Shown here one piece after another: positions 8,619 to 16,298 of a stretch of 64,000 nt of DNA (position 1 is the first letter of the stretch; the number at the start of each line of letters is the position of its first letter). The position numbers were made by a program, and so were the translations under genes. The notes under the pieces were generated by a model, which saw only the letters and a program-made list of their open reading frames with translations, searched no databases and had not been told where the DNA came from. This DNA comes from Fodinisporobacter ferrooxydans (GTDB taxonomy: Bacteria > Bacillota > Bacilli > Tumebacillales > MYW30-H2): assembly GCF_022818495.1 (NCBI RefSeq), contig NZ_CP089291.1, positions 1,644,501 through 1,708,500 on the forward strand, given 5' to 3'.

Positions 8619-9832
8619 ACGTATTTGAAAGCTTGCGAGTTGCATTTCGCAGTGTAAAATCCAATACATTGCGTTCGATTTTAACAATGCTTGGAATTAT
8701 TATCGGCGTTGCAGCCGTGATTGCGATGGTGGCAATCGGTCAAGGGGCTACTGCTAGCGTCTCTGCAAGAATTCAGGGACTCGGGAGCAATCTTTTGATT
8801 GTCAGACCGGGTCAGGCAGTGCAAGGCGGCATCAAAATGGGAGCGGCATCGCTGGATACGCTGACACTGAATGATGCCAACGCAATCGCCAAACAAAGTT
8901 CCATCGCCGGAGTTGCCCCAGATATCAGCAGGCCTGCTCAGGTTGTGTATGGAGATCAAAACTATGCCACAAGCATTGAAGGTACGACAGCCGATTATCC
9001 TCTTGTACGCAGCACAAATGTGCAGAGCGGCCGGTTTTTTAACAAATTCGAAGTGAACGGCGAGGCAAATGTAGCAGTACTCGGCACAACCGTTGTGCAG
9101 AATTTGTTTGGCGATGCAAATGCGAACCCGCTTGGAAAAGTGATTGAAATCAATCAGATGCCTTTTACCGTTATCGGCGTTTTGGAAAGTCAGGGCAGTC
9201 AGGGAGTGACGAACAATGACGATCGCATCATCATACCGATTACCACTGAAATGAACCGTCTGTTTACGATTAACAAGATCCGAACGATTTTTGTGTCGGC
9301 TAAATCGGCAGATCTCATGAATCAAGCCCAATTTGATATCGAAGCGGCCATGCGGGCACAGCATAATTTGGCGCCAGGACAGGACGACGATTTCATGATC
9401 AGTTCCCAAGCGCAAATTTTAACTACGGCTCAAAATGTAAATTCGGTCATGACGACACTTTTGGCCGGAACTGCAGCCATATCATTGATCGTTGGCGGTA
9501 TCGGGATTATGAATATCATGCTGGTTTCCGTTACGGAGCGCACACGGGAAATCGGAATCCGAAAGGCGATCGGCGCCACACGCGGCGTCATTCTCACACA
9601 ATTTTTGATTGAATCTGTGATGCTTAGCGTTCTTGGAGGCATCATTGGCATTTTGCTCGGTGTCGGATTATCTTTGCTTTTAAATCATATGGGTGTTATT
9701 GCTACTGCGATCACACTTTCCCCAATTTTGTACGCATTCTTCTTTTCTTTGTTGGTCGGGATTGTCTTTGGCGTATATCCGGCTCGCAAGGCGGCGAGTC
9801 TGAATCCGATCGATGCGCTGCGATATGAATAG
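8615..9832 (+). CDS. ABC transporter permease, MacB/YknZ (FtsX) type
   Basis: 405 residues. TM1 (about 19-41) follows an amphipathic start and carries the family motif [17 protein letters not shown] large extracytoplasmic MacB-PCD domain spans about 42-275. Three C-terminal TM segments follow, with the conserved [21 protein letters not shown] stretch before an IRKAIGA coupling helix. The last helix ends with [19 protein letters not shown], typical of MacB/YknZ. It completes an adaptor-ATPase-permease exporter. In Bacillus subtilis the related YknWXYZ protects against the SDP toxin; in Gram-negatives MacAB exports macrolides and peptides. The substrate here is unknown. Confidence 0.94.
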   Translation: MNVFESLRVAFRSVKSNTLRSILTMLGIIIGVAAVIAMVAIGQGATASVSARIQGLGSNLLIVRPGQAVQGGIKMGAASLDTLTLNDANAIAKQSSIAGVAPDISRPAQVVYGDQNYATSIEGTTADYPLVRSTNVQSGRFFNKFEVNGEANVAVLGTTVVQNLFGDANANPLGKVIEINQMPFTVIGVLESQGSQGVTNNDDRIIIPITTEMNRLFTINKIRTIFVSAKSADLMNQAQFDIEAAMRAQHNLAPGQDDDFMISSQAQILTTAQNVNSVMTTLLAGTAAISLIVGGIGIMNIMLVSVTERTREIGIRKAIGATRGVILTQFLIESVMLSVLGGIIGILLGVGLSLLLNHMGVIATAITLSPILYAFFFSLLVGIVFGVYPARKAASLNPIDALRYE

Positions 9833-9918
9833 GTGGCAAGATATAAAGAAAATAGATTATAATTTTCTTTAAATAAGACATCCTTAACATGGATCCTTTA
9901 CAATCATAAGCCACGTCT

Positions 9919-9946
9919 TTTACATGCAGCTGTTTACATGCAACTG
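9919..9946. repeat. Tandem 14-bp direct repeat upstream of the LytTR gene
   Basis: Two adjacent copies of TTTACATGCARCTG (9919-9932 and 9933-9946) differ at one position. They lie about 72 bases before the LytTR regulator start. Direct repeats are the binding-site form used by LytTR domains, so an autoregulatory site is possible, though the sequence does not closely match the repeats at 10777-10815. Confidence 0.5.
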
Positions 9947-10017
9947 AATGAACGAAACGGATGCATGACCTTTGCCTTTTACGGAAATCGAATCGGGATA
10001 TAGGAGAGCGGTAAAAT

Positions 10018-10746
10018 ATGACCGAAGAATTTTCGGTGGAAAATTTCCAATTAAGTGAACAGAACGGGCAGTTGGATTTGAAAGTCATATACCAGGTACT
10101 TCAGTCTCTCAATGAATTTTTCCCTAAAGACACTTCGATTGCATTATCCGACGAAAAACAATATGTAATCTATCGGCCAAGTCCGGCGATCGATCTTAAG
10201 ATTGCCCCGGGACAACCGGTTAAAATGGGGTCAATCGCGCAACAGACATTGCTTGAACGACAGAAAATCATGAGCCACGTTCCGGCCAATGTGTTTGGCA
10301 TCCCGTATTACGGATTGGGTACGCCTCTTTATAATGAACATGGTCATGCGGTTGGCGCATTAACGTTGATTTTCCCGCCGGAACAGGCTGCATTTTTGCA
10401 GCGCACGCCAAAAGACCGCTTTTTGGTCGGGCAAGTGGATGAACACTTTGTTCCAGTTGCGATTGACTCGATTGTATTTGCCACAAGTATCGATGGGAAT
10501 ACGTATATCCATACCAAATCCGATCAATTCCGCGTCAAACATACCCTCCAAGAGTTGGAATGGCGCTTGCCAACAGATCAATTTGTACGCTGTCACAGAG
10601 CGTTTTTGGTCAATGTTGCAGGTGTTGAGGAGATTCAAAGAGATTTTCACTCGACGTTTTTACTCATTATGAGGGACTCTGATCGTACGCGCATTCCTGT
10701 GAGCCAGAAGTATACAAGTGCGTTTCGGCGAGCGCTCGGTTTTTAA
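10018..10746 (+). CDS. LytTR-domain transcriptional regulator with N-terminal sensor region
   Basis: 242 residues. The C-terminal third (about 140-242) is a LytTR DNA-binding domain: SIDGNTYIHTKSDQFRVKHTLQELEWRL, the FVRCHRAFLVN core, and the final IPVSQKYTSAFRRALGF. The N-terminal 130 residues have no receiver Asp pocket; their layout (SLNEFFPKDTSIALSDEK, then FGIPYYGLGTPLYNEHGHAVGALTL) resembles a PAS/GAF-like sensor module, so this looks like a one-component regulator. The RBS is AGGAG before ATG 10018. The next gene encodes a CoA-transferase, and 20-bp-phased repeats lie between them, suggesting it controls that gene in response to a metabolite. The ligand cannot be deduced. Confidence 0.85.
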   Translation: MTEEFSVENFQLSEQNGQLDLKVIYQVLQSLNEFFPKDTSIALSDEKQYVIYRPSPAIDLKIAPGQPVKMGSIAQQTLLERQKIMSHVPANVFGIPYYGLGTPLYNEHGHAVGALTLIFPPEQAAFLQRTPKDRFLVGQVDEHFVPVAIDSIVFATSIDGNTYIHTKSDQFRVKHTLQELEWRLPTDQFVRCHRAFLVNVAGVEEIQRDFHSTFLLIMRDSDRTRIPVSQKYTSAFRRALGF

Positions 10747-10776
10747 CAGGAATGTTTGAATGCTTTGAAATACCGC

Positions 10777-10815
10777 ATATTAATATTTACAACCAGATAT
10801 TAACACCGGTAACCA
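10777..10815. promoter_or_regulatory. Candidate LytTR operator: 20-bp-phased direct repeats
   Basis: ATATTAA-N7-AACCA occurs at 10777-10795 and again at 10797-10815, a period of 20 bases (about two helical turns). LytTR-family regulators bind pairs of direct repeats with about this spacing. The site lies between the LytTR gene and the CoA-transferase gene. It is roughly 160 bases upstream of the CoA-transferase start, so action from a distance or on another promoter is possible. The repeat is seen; its binding by the neighbouring regulator is inferred. Confidence 0.5.
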
Positions 10816-10850
10816 AGAAAAGGAATCGCTCTGAATGCGGTTCCTTTTCT
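10816..10850 (+). terminator. Hairpin after the LytTR gene, probable terminator
   Basis: A 14-bp stem, AGAAAAGGAATCGC paired with GCGGTTCCTTTTCT (one T-G pair), encloses a 7-base loop. The following sequence is T-rich but broken (GCTTTATTTCTATTTTTTC). It starts directly after the second operator-like repeat. Confidence 0.6.
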
Positions 10851-10976
10851 GCTTTATTTCTATTTTTTCTGCTTTATCCACTTATTTTGTCGATTAACCG
10901 GAATGCGAAGCCACGGTAAGGGGGGTATGATATTATCTTTGTAAACGCTATCAAATGTTAGGGTGGGGTGATCGAC

Positions 10977-12491
10977 TTGATCGAACAACGCATTCGCAAT
11001 AAAAAATTTTTCGATAAAATTGTAACAGCCGAACAAGCGGCTGCTTTGATAAAAAATGGCATGACCGTTGGCTTGAGCGGCTTTACCCGATCCGGAGACG
11101 CGAAAGTAGTGCCGATTGCTTTGGCAGAACGAAAAAAATCGACAAATCAGCCATTGAAAATAAACGTTTTTACAGGTGCGTCCATTGGCGACGAAGTTGA
11201 TGGAATTCTCGCCGAAGCAGATATGATTCATAAACGACTGCCATTCCAGGCAGAGAAAAAACTGCGTACAAAGATCAATAGCGGCGACGTTTTATTTATC
11301 GATCAGCATTTGTCTCATACTGCCGAACAAATTCGAGCCGGCCAGCTGCCTGCGATTGATGTTGCAATTATTGAAGCGGTTGCTATTACGGAGGAAGGAG
11401 GAATTGTTCCTACCACTTCTGTCGGCAATTCATCTACATTCGCCAAAAACGCCAAGGAAATTATTATCGAGTTGAATATGGCACAACCTCTCGGTTTGGA
11501 AGGGATTCATGATATCTATGAATTGGAAAATCGTGGACAACGGATGCCCATACCGCTGACTCAAATTGATCAGCGAATCGGAAAAACGTATATTGAAGTT
11601 GATCCGCAAAAGGTGAAAGCGATTGTTATAACGGAAAAACAAGACAATACCTCATCCATTGCTTCACCTGACGCCGAAACCGAACAAATGGCCGGTCATT
11701 TAATTGATTTTTTTCGTAATGAAGTCAACCATGGCAGACTGCCGGCAAATTTGATGCCGTTACAATCAGGTATTGGTTCGGTTGCAAATGCAGTGTTCCA
11801 CGGCTTTCTTCAATCGGAGTTTTCTGATCTAAAAGTCTTTTCTGAAGTTTTGCAGGATTCGGTGTTTGATTTGATTGATGCAGGAAAAATTTCCTATGCA
11901 TCTGCATGTTCCATTACGCTTTCTCCGAAGCGTGCGGCTGAAGTAGTATCCAGTATTGAAAAATACCGCGACAAACTGATTTTGCGGCCACAGGAAATAA
12001 CGAATCATCCGGAGTTGATTCGCCGTCTTGGATTGATTTGTATCAATACAGCACTTGAATTCGATATATATGGGAATGTCAATTCTACACATGTCATGGG
12101 AACCAATATGATGAATGGGATCGGCGGATCCGGTGATTTCGCCCGCAATTCTCTATTAGGCGTATTTGTATCGAAATCGACTGCAAAACATGGTCAAATT
12201 TCCAGCATTGTTCCAATGGTTTCACATGTGGATCACACAGAGCATGATGTGGATATCGTAGTTACCGAACAAGGTCTTGCTGATTTGCGCGGACTGGCAC
12301 CACGTGAACGCGCGAAAGTGATCATTGAGAATTGTGCGCATCCGATGTATAAGGATGCACTCCGGGAGTATTTTCATGAAGCTTGCAAGCGCGGCGGTCA
12401 AACCCCGCATATGCTTGAGCAGGCACTTTCCTGGCATGTCCGATATCAGCAGTCAGGGAGTATGTTAGCGGCACAAGAGGTTCTTATCTAA
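10977..12491 (+). CDS. Succinate/acetate-type CoA-transferase (acetyl-CoA hydrolase/transferase family)
   Basis: About 504 residues, full length for the succinyl-CoA:acetate CoA-transferase family. It transfers CoA between acyl groups such as succinyl-CoA and acetate in the cytoplasm. Family hallmarks are VGLSGFTRSGDAKVVP near the N-terminus, the catalytic Glu near 290 in VFSEVLQDS, GIGGSGDFARN, and VVTEQGLADLRGLAPRERA near the C-terminus. TTG at 10977 was chosen because GGGGTGATC, nearly matching the anti-Shine-Dalgarno sequence, ends 3 bases before it; GTG at 10968 lies inside that site. It is preceded by a LytTR regulator and candidate operator, and followed by a strong terminator, so it forms a single-gene unit. 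The acyl substrate is inferred from family. Confidence 0.9.
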   Translation: MIEQRIRNKKFFDKIVTAEQAAALIKNGMTVGLSGFTRSGDAKVVPIALAERKKSTNQPLKINVFTGASIGDEVDGILAEADMIHKRLPFQAEKKLRTKINSGDVLFIDQHLSHTAEQIRAGQLPAIDVAIIEAVAITEEGGIVPTTSVGNSSTFAKNAKEIIIELNMAQPLGLEGIHDIYELENRGQRMPIPLTQIDQRIGKTYIEVDPQKVKAIVITEKQDNTSSIASPDAETEQMAGHLIDFFRNEVNHGRLPANLMPLQSGIGSVANAVFHGFLQSEFSDLKVFSEVLQDSVFDLIDAGKISYASACSITLSPKRAAEVVSSIEKYRDKLILRPQEITNHPELIRRLGLICINTALEFDIYGNVNSTHVMGTNMMNGIGGSGDFARNSLLGVFVSKSTAKHGQISSIVPMVSHVDHTEHDVDIVVTEQGLADLRGLAPRERAKVIIENCAHPMYKDALREYFHEACKRGGQTPHMLEQALSWHVRYQQSGSMLAAQEVLI

Positions 12492-12521
12492 ATTTTGTTT
12501 ATCAACCATACCTTTCGATAA

Positions 12522-12562
12522 AACCCGTTGTCAGATGCAAGATCTGAAGCGGGTTCTTTTTT
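12522..12562 (+). terminator. Terminator after the CoA-transferase gene
   Basis: The outer stem AACCCG / CGGGTT and inner stem CAGAT / ATCTG form a bulged hairpin followed by CTTTTTTCT. Confidence 0.85.
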
Positions 12563-12624
12563 CTGGAAAGATTTTTAGGTTTTAGCCGATTGCATGTTGG
12601 ATAAAAAAGTGATAAGTTTATTTC

Positions 12625-12662
12625 GATTAGATAATTAGATATTTTTCTAAATATATAATTTA
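12625..12662. promoter_or_regulatory. AT-rich candidate operator of the sdpR/sdpI-like pair
   Basis: The stretch contains two TTAGATA copies 8 bases apart and an inverted pair TTAG / CTAA, and runs into TATAAT at 12654-12659. ArsR-family repressors bind symmetric sites over their own promoters. No clear -35 box is present at 17 bases, so the assignment is weak. Confidence 0.35.
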
Positions 12663-12731
12663 AGAAAGGAGACTGGTTGTTCGGTTTCTAAGTTAGCGGA
12701 TGATTGAAATTTGCGGAAAAGGTGAATGTAC

Positions 12732-13016
12732 ATGTTTGATGAGAGTTTTAAAGCGCTAGCAGATCCGACACGTCGACAAATTTTACTGATGCTTCGCGAT
12801 CGAGACATGACTGCCGGGGAAATTGCAGGATGTTTTTCCATTTCAAAGCCGAGTTTAACTCATCACTTGAATTTGTTGAAGCAGGCAAATATGGTCATTG
12901 ATACAAGGGAAGGCCAATTTATCCGATATTCATTAAATACAACGGTTATGCAGGATTTGATCGGTTGGATGATGGGGAAATGGCAGAAAGGTGATACAAA
13001 TGATGAACAAAAGTAG
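12732..13016 (+). CDS. ArsR-family repressor, SdpR-like
   Basis: 94 residues of winged helix-turn-helix: FKALADPTRRQILLMLRDRDMTAGEIA, the recognition helix SKPSLTHHLNLLK, then a beta-wing DTREGQFIRYSLN. The wording ALADPTRRQIL and SxPxLTHHL is that of SdpR-type autorepressors; no metal-binding cysteine pair is seen, so it is not a typical metal sensor. ATG at 12732 has AAGGTGA 6 bases upstream; ATG at 12726 is too close to it. The gene overlaps the following SdpI-like gene by 17 bases. In Bacillus subtilis SdpR represses sdpRI and is sequestered at the membrane by SdpI bound to toxin. The same circuit is inferred here. Confidence 0.85.
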   Translation: MFDESFKALADPTRRQILLMLRDRDMTAGEIAGCFSISKPSLTHHLNLLKQANMVIDTREGQFIRYSLNTTVMQDLIGWMMGKWQKGDTNDEQK

Positions 13017-13650
13017 AATTTCTAAATGGAGCATATATGGTTGGTGTGTTATCGTATTTACTTTCATTGGAGGAGTATTTCTGCAATCGCATATGCACCA
13101 TCGCATTCCTATTCATTGGAATATTACAGGAAATGTAGATGGTTATGCACAGCCATGGGTGGCTGTTTACATTATGCCAGTGGTGCATGCGATTATTTAC
13201 GGATTTTTGTTGATTCTTCCTAAAATTGATCCGAAACGCGACAATTACTTGACCTTTGATCATACGTATCGACTGTTTACATTCGTTTTTGTGCTATTTT
13301 TTAGTGCGCTTATATGGATGGTGGACTTGCAAGGGATTGGCATGCAATTTCCGTTGGTTATGCTTCTGCAACTGATGTTGGGAATCCTTTTTGTGATTTT
13401 GGGTAATTGGCTGGGCAGAGTGCGTCATAACTATTTTATTGGAATTCGTACTCCATGGACGTTAGCCAATGAGACCGTTTGGAAAAAGACACACCGATTT
13501 GTTGGCAAATTATATGTGATATCTGGTGTTATCATTGGTTTCGCCGCTGCTTTGCCGCATACCGTTGGATTTGTCGTCATGATTGCTCTGATCCTGTTAA
13601 GCAGCAGCATGGGAATCGTTTATTCCTTCATGATTTACAGGCGTATATAA
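13000..13650 (+). CDS. SdpI-family membrane protein (toxin immunity/signal transduction)
   Basis: 216 residues with about six membrane spans. The N-terminal half matches the DUF1648 pattern (HHRIPIHWNITGNVDGYAQPW, between TM1 and TM2), and the C-terminal half has the SdpI signature LGNWLGRVRHNYFIGIRTPWTLANETVWKKTHR. ATG at 13000 follows AAAGGTGA; it overlaps the end of the upstream SdpR-like gene, so the two are coupled. SdpI in Bacillus subtilis gives immunity to the SDP peptide and captures its repressor. No sdpABC toxin genes are present in this window, so this would be an orphan immunity module or a sensor for toxin made elsewhere. Confidence 0.88.
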   Translation: MMNKSRISKWSIYGWCVIVFTFIGGVFLQSHMHHRIPIHWNITGNVDGYAQPWVAVYIMPVVHAIIYGFLLILPKIDPKRDNYLTFDHTYRLFTFVFVLFFSALIWMVDLQGIGMQFPLVMLLQLMLGILFVILGNWLGRVRHNYFIGIRTPWTLANETVWKKTHRFVGKLYVISGVIIGFAAALPHTVGFVVMIALILLSSSMGIVYSFMIYRRI

Positions 13651-14341
13651 AATTGATTGCAGATTGTGAACTCGAGATGGAACAGTCGCTTTGCTTTGTT
13701 TCACTTTATCAAATAAGATAGTTTTGTGTCATTATTTCTCGGGAAATGACGAATAGGAAGTAATGAATCGACTTGACTCGACATCTGACAACCAATGTTA
13801 AATGAACACGGATCTGAATCCGTGACGATAGTCACTGATTGCAGGGGGGTGGCACGAGTACACATGCAGTTGCTCAAACAGTGCCGATCATCTTGCTCGG
13901 ATTACGTTTATAATGTCGCAAGACGATCGGCAAACTCGCCCTTTGCATGTGTACGTATACCGCCCCCAATTTGCTTTTGATGATTGTAAGCATACTTTAA
14001 TGAACCCTTGAAAATAAAGGATTGTAAAGGTGTTACCCTCTATTTTTTCTTCTCGCTTTACGTCGTACATGCCGCGTATATCCTATGAAAAGCAAGGAAC
14101 CACGGATTGTTTCTGCCAAATCGAAGTCGAATCTGTCTGACTTGTTTCCCATGGCATAAAAGGCCAAGATAAGAAACAGCAACATCCCTATATGAGATAT
14201 CCGGTGAAGGATTATCAGGCACATGAGATTGGTTTAAGCGTTACGGATTCTGGTGTGAGTAATAAGATTTTGGGGTGATTGAATAGAATCCCCTATTCAT
14301 GTATATTTGCAGCAGATAACGATGGGAATTGGGGGATTTAT
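13651..14341. other. Gene-poor accessory gap
   Basis: No convincing gene is seen between the SdpI-like and HAD genes. The short open frames here lack start signals and recognisable domains. The only clear structure is the palindromic element copy at 13823-13975. Confidence 0.7.
13823..13975. repeat. Palindromic element, copy A
   Basis: A small hairpin GTGAC-GATA-GTCAC starts the element. A long imperfect palindrome follows: GGGGGG at 13844-13849 pairs with GCCCCC near 13962-13968, GTACACATGCA with TGCATGTGTAC (11 bp, perfect), and GCCGATCATCTTGC with GCAAGACGATCGGC (one mismatch). An internal loop carries GCTCAAAC. The 5' part matches copies at 15214 and 16101. It could be a mobile palindrome (bcr/MITE-like) or a structured RNA. 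I do not recognise it. Confidence 0.8.
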
Positions 14342-15211
14342 ATGGGCTCATTGGCAGCTATTGATTATAGCAAGGTTAAGTTGGTGATATTCGATTTGGA
14401 TGGCACATTATATGAGGACGATGATCATTTTGAATATTATGCAGAACAATTGAAACATAGGCTGCCAGAGCATCTGCAAGCCTCCTTTTCAAATGACTAT
14501 AATCAAGCGAAAGATGGAAAACTGCCTTTGCAAATTGGAAGAGTGTATGATCAACAAAAGGATTGGATTTTTGTTCAAAAGGCGGGTGAGATTGAGGAAG
14601 TATACGACTGGAAAGGAGATGCAGTTGATACACCCGAATGGCAACGTGTTTACGGGGAAGGTTGGCAGATTGATTTTGAACGTATTTTTTCGATCGGGGA
14701 TTCATGGTGGATTCCTAATGCGATTGCGAGACATTATGGATTGGGTGCAGACAAGAGCCACGAGGCATTTATCGCAACTCGTGAATTGATGATGAAGCCG
14801 GAATTTCGTATAGCCCAAATACCTAGACTTGCGGAAACCATTCAAAAGCTACAATCGGAATATGGGTGGATTACAGTACTGATGACGAACAGTCCGGAAA
14901 TAGACAGTCGGGTGATATTGCAAAAATTGGGATTGGAAAGCTATTTTGCAAAATTTATTTTTCGGGCCCGAAAACCTGTTCGAACAAAAGAGATCGTACA
15001 ATCATTATCTGAACAATTTCATGTTGGATATTCGAAAATTCTAAGTATTGGAGATAATCTCATAAATGAAATTTTGCCGGTCATTCAACTTGGCGGTCAA
15101 GGGATTCATATCAATATTGGTAAAATTTCGGAAGAGTTTTTAGAGCCGGCGCCACGCGTCGATTCGATGACAGAAATCATTGAAGATCTTGAAAAGCGCC
15201 ACTTGATATAG
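14342..15211 (+). CDS. HAD-superfamily hydrolase
   Basis: 289 residues. Motif I is FDLDGTLYED with nucleophile Asp18 and Asp20. Motif II is VLMTNSPE, motif III is probably the Lys in FRARKPVRTKEI, and motif IV is SIGDNLINE near 237. The cap region (about 30-150) is large and unusual, with YDWKGDAVDTPEWQRVYGEGWQ. ATG at 14342 has GGGGG 6 bases upstream; a TTG at 14279 would add 21 residues but abuts its RBS. The family contains phosphatases and related hydrolases; the substrate is unknown. It lies alone between two copies of the palindromic element, with no operon partner. Confidence 0.85.
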   Translation: MGSLAAIDYSKVKLVIFDLDGTLYEDDDHFEYYAEQLKHRLPEHLQASFSNDYNQAKDGKLPLQIGRVYDQQKDWIFVQKAGEIEEVYDWKGDAVDTPEWQRVYGEGWQIDFERIFSIGDSWWIPNAIARHYGLGADKSHEAFIATRELMMKPEFRIAQIPRLAETIQKLQSEYGWITVLMTNSPEIDSRVILQKLGLESYFAKFIFRARKPVRTKEIVQSLSEQFHVGYSKILSIGDNLINEILPVIQLGGQGIHINIGKISEEFLEPAPRVDSMTEIIEDLEKRHLI

Positions 15212-15213
15212 GT

Positions 15214-15300
15214 ACCGAGTGTCAGGGGTGGGCATGATTACACATGCTGACGCTCAAACAGTACCGATCATCTTGCATGATTAACAGATGTATAGTGGCA
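15214..15300. repeat. Palindromic element, copy B (truncated or divergent)
   Basis: The 5' arm matches copies A and C: AGGGGTGGGCATGATTACAC, the ATGC end of the outer stem, the GCTCAAACAGT loop, and CCGATCATCTTGC. After GGCAAG near 15298 the sequence departs, so the expected 3' arm is missing. It begins within a few bases of the HAD stop codon. Confidence 0.7.
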
Positions 15301-15597
15301 AGCGCACCGATCAACGGACGCTTGGCGGATTGTTTTGTGTTTGCTGAGCGACGAGGCAAACACCTTGGGCTGGGAATTGCCTTGCAACAGCTTCTTAACT
15401 GTATCGGAGATCACATTTCTATTTCAAGATGCAAAAGTTGAGTAAAATAAGATCCGAGAAAATTAGGAACTTCATGGATTTCAATGGATAGTTTAGGCAT
15501 ACTGATTTAATAAAGGGATTTACTTCTCATAGATGAAAAGAAACTTTATAATGGAAAGAACAGAGGGGCTGTTATGCCTAGAGGAGGTTTATACAAA
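15301..15597. other. Intergenic stretch between copy B and the bacilliredoxin gene
   Basis: No gene is supported. A hairpin GTGTTTGC / GCAAACAC lies at about 15338-15363, and AAGCG / CGCTT flank the divergent tail of copy B. Nothing else is recognised. Confidence 0.6.
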
Positions 15598-16038
15598 ATG
15601 AGTATTCAATTTTTTGAATCTGATATTTATCGGCAAATGTTCCAACAAATGCGGGATGAGCTTACGCAAGTCGGTTTTAAAGAGTTGTTGACGGCTGATG
15701 AAGTAAAAGCAAATCTCGACAATGCTCAAGGGACGACGTTGGTTTTTGTAAATTCCGTTTGCGGTTGCGCCGGCGGAATTGCACGGCCTGGAGTGGCTAA
15801 GGCGATTCAACACTCCATTCGCCCGGATCATTTGGTAACTGTGTTTGCAGGCCAGGATAAAGAAGCAACAGCCGAAGCGAGAACATATTTCGTTGGATAT
15901 CCGCCATCGTCGCCGTCTATGGCCTTGTTAAAAGACGGCAAACTGGTATATATGATGGAACGGCACCAAATTGAAGGCAGAGATACTGATGCAGTTGCCG
16001 GTGATCTCATTCGTGCATTTGAACAATACTGTGGATAA
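15598..16038 (+). CDS. Bacilliredoxin (BrxA/BrxB, YphP/YqiW family)
   Basis: 146 residues, full length. The active-site CGC motif is Cys55-Gly-Cys57 in VNSVCGCAGGIARPG. The family wording FAGQDKEATAEAR and GYPPSSPSMALLKDGKLV follows. Bacilliredoxins remove bacillithiol from S-bacillithiolated cytosolic proteins, so the organism probably makes bacillithiol. ATG at 15598 follows GAGGAGG by about 10 bases; the frame is open to 15574 but without an RBS there. A terminator follows directly, so it is a single-gene unit. BrxA and BrxB paralogues cannot be told apart here. Confidence 0.93.
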   Translation: MSIQFFESDIYRQMFQQMRDELTQVGFKELLTADEVKANLDNAQGTTLVFVNSVCGCAGGIARPGVAKAIQHSIRPDHLVTVFAGQDKEATAEARTYFVGYPPSSPSMALLKDGKLVYMMERHQIEGRDTDAVAGDLIRAFEQYCG

Positions 16039-16045
16039 AAGATAG

Positions 16046-16071
16046 GCACCCATTTTGGGTGCTTATTTTTT
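16046..16071 (+). terminator. Terminator after the bacilliredoxin gene
   Basis: Perfect stem GCACCCA / TGGGTGC with a 3-base loop, followed by TTATTTTTT. Confidence 0.9.
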
Positions 16072-16100
16072 GCAACTTACTTTTAATAACTTACCTGAGT

Positions 16101-16250
16101 CCGTGACGATAGTTACCAGGTGCCGGGGGCATGCGTGAACACATATCAGGTCGCTCAAACCGGCATCGATCGTCTTGCTCTTGATTGATTCGTAGCGGCC
16201 GCAAGACGATCGATAAACTTAGCACTGCATGTGTAACACCTACCCCAAGG
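16101..16250. repeat. Palindromic element, copy C
   Basis: It starts with the same CCGTGACGATAGT run as copy A, including the GTGAC-GATA-GTTAC hairpin. ATCGATCGTCTTGC pairs perfectly with GCAAGACGATCGAT (14 bp), where copy A has GCC/GGC at the same stem end, which is a compensatory change. The loop carries GCTCAAAC, and ACACAT / ATGTGT forms part of the outer stem. It ends near TACCCC, about 50 bases before the IS left end. Confidence 0.8.
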
Positions 16251-16298
16251 TTCACTTCTTTATGCAAGCACCCCAAAGAAATACTTGATAATTAAAAA

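Noticed and set aside
12720-13650. SdpABC toxin biosynthesis genes near the SdpRI-like pair
   Set aside because: Neighbouring frames were read on both strands and none resembles SdpA, SdpB or SdpC.
14033-14224. Minus-strand 63-codon frame between SdpI-like and HAD genes
   Set aside because: Low-complexity basic protein without RBS; it overlaps no supported structure.
15244-15441. 65-codon frame over copy B of the palindromic element
   Set aside because: The frame runs through hairpin sequence, and copies A and C do not preserve it.
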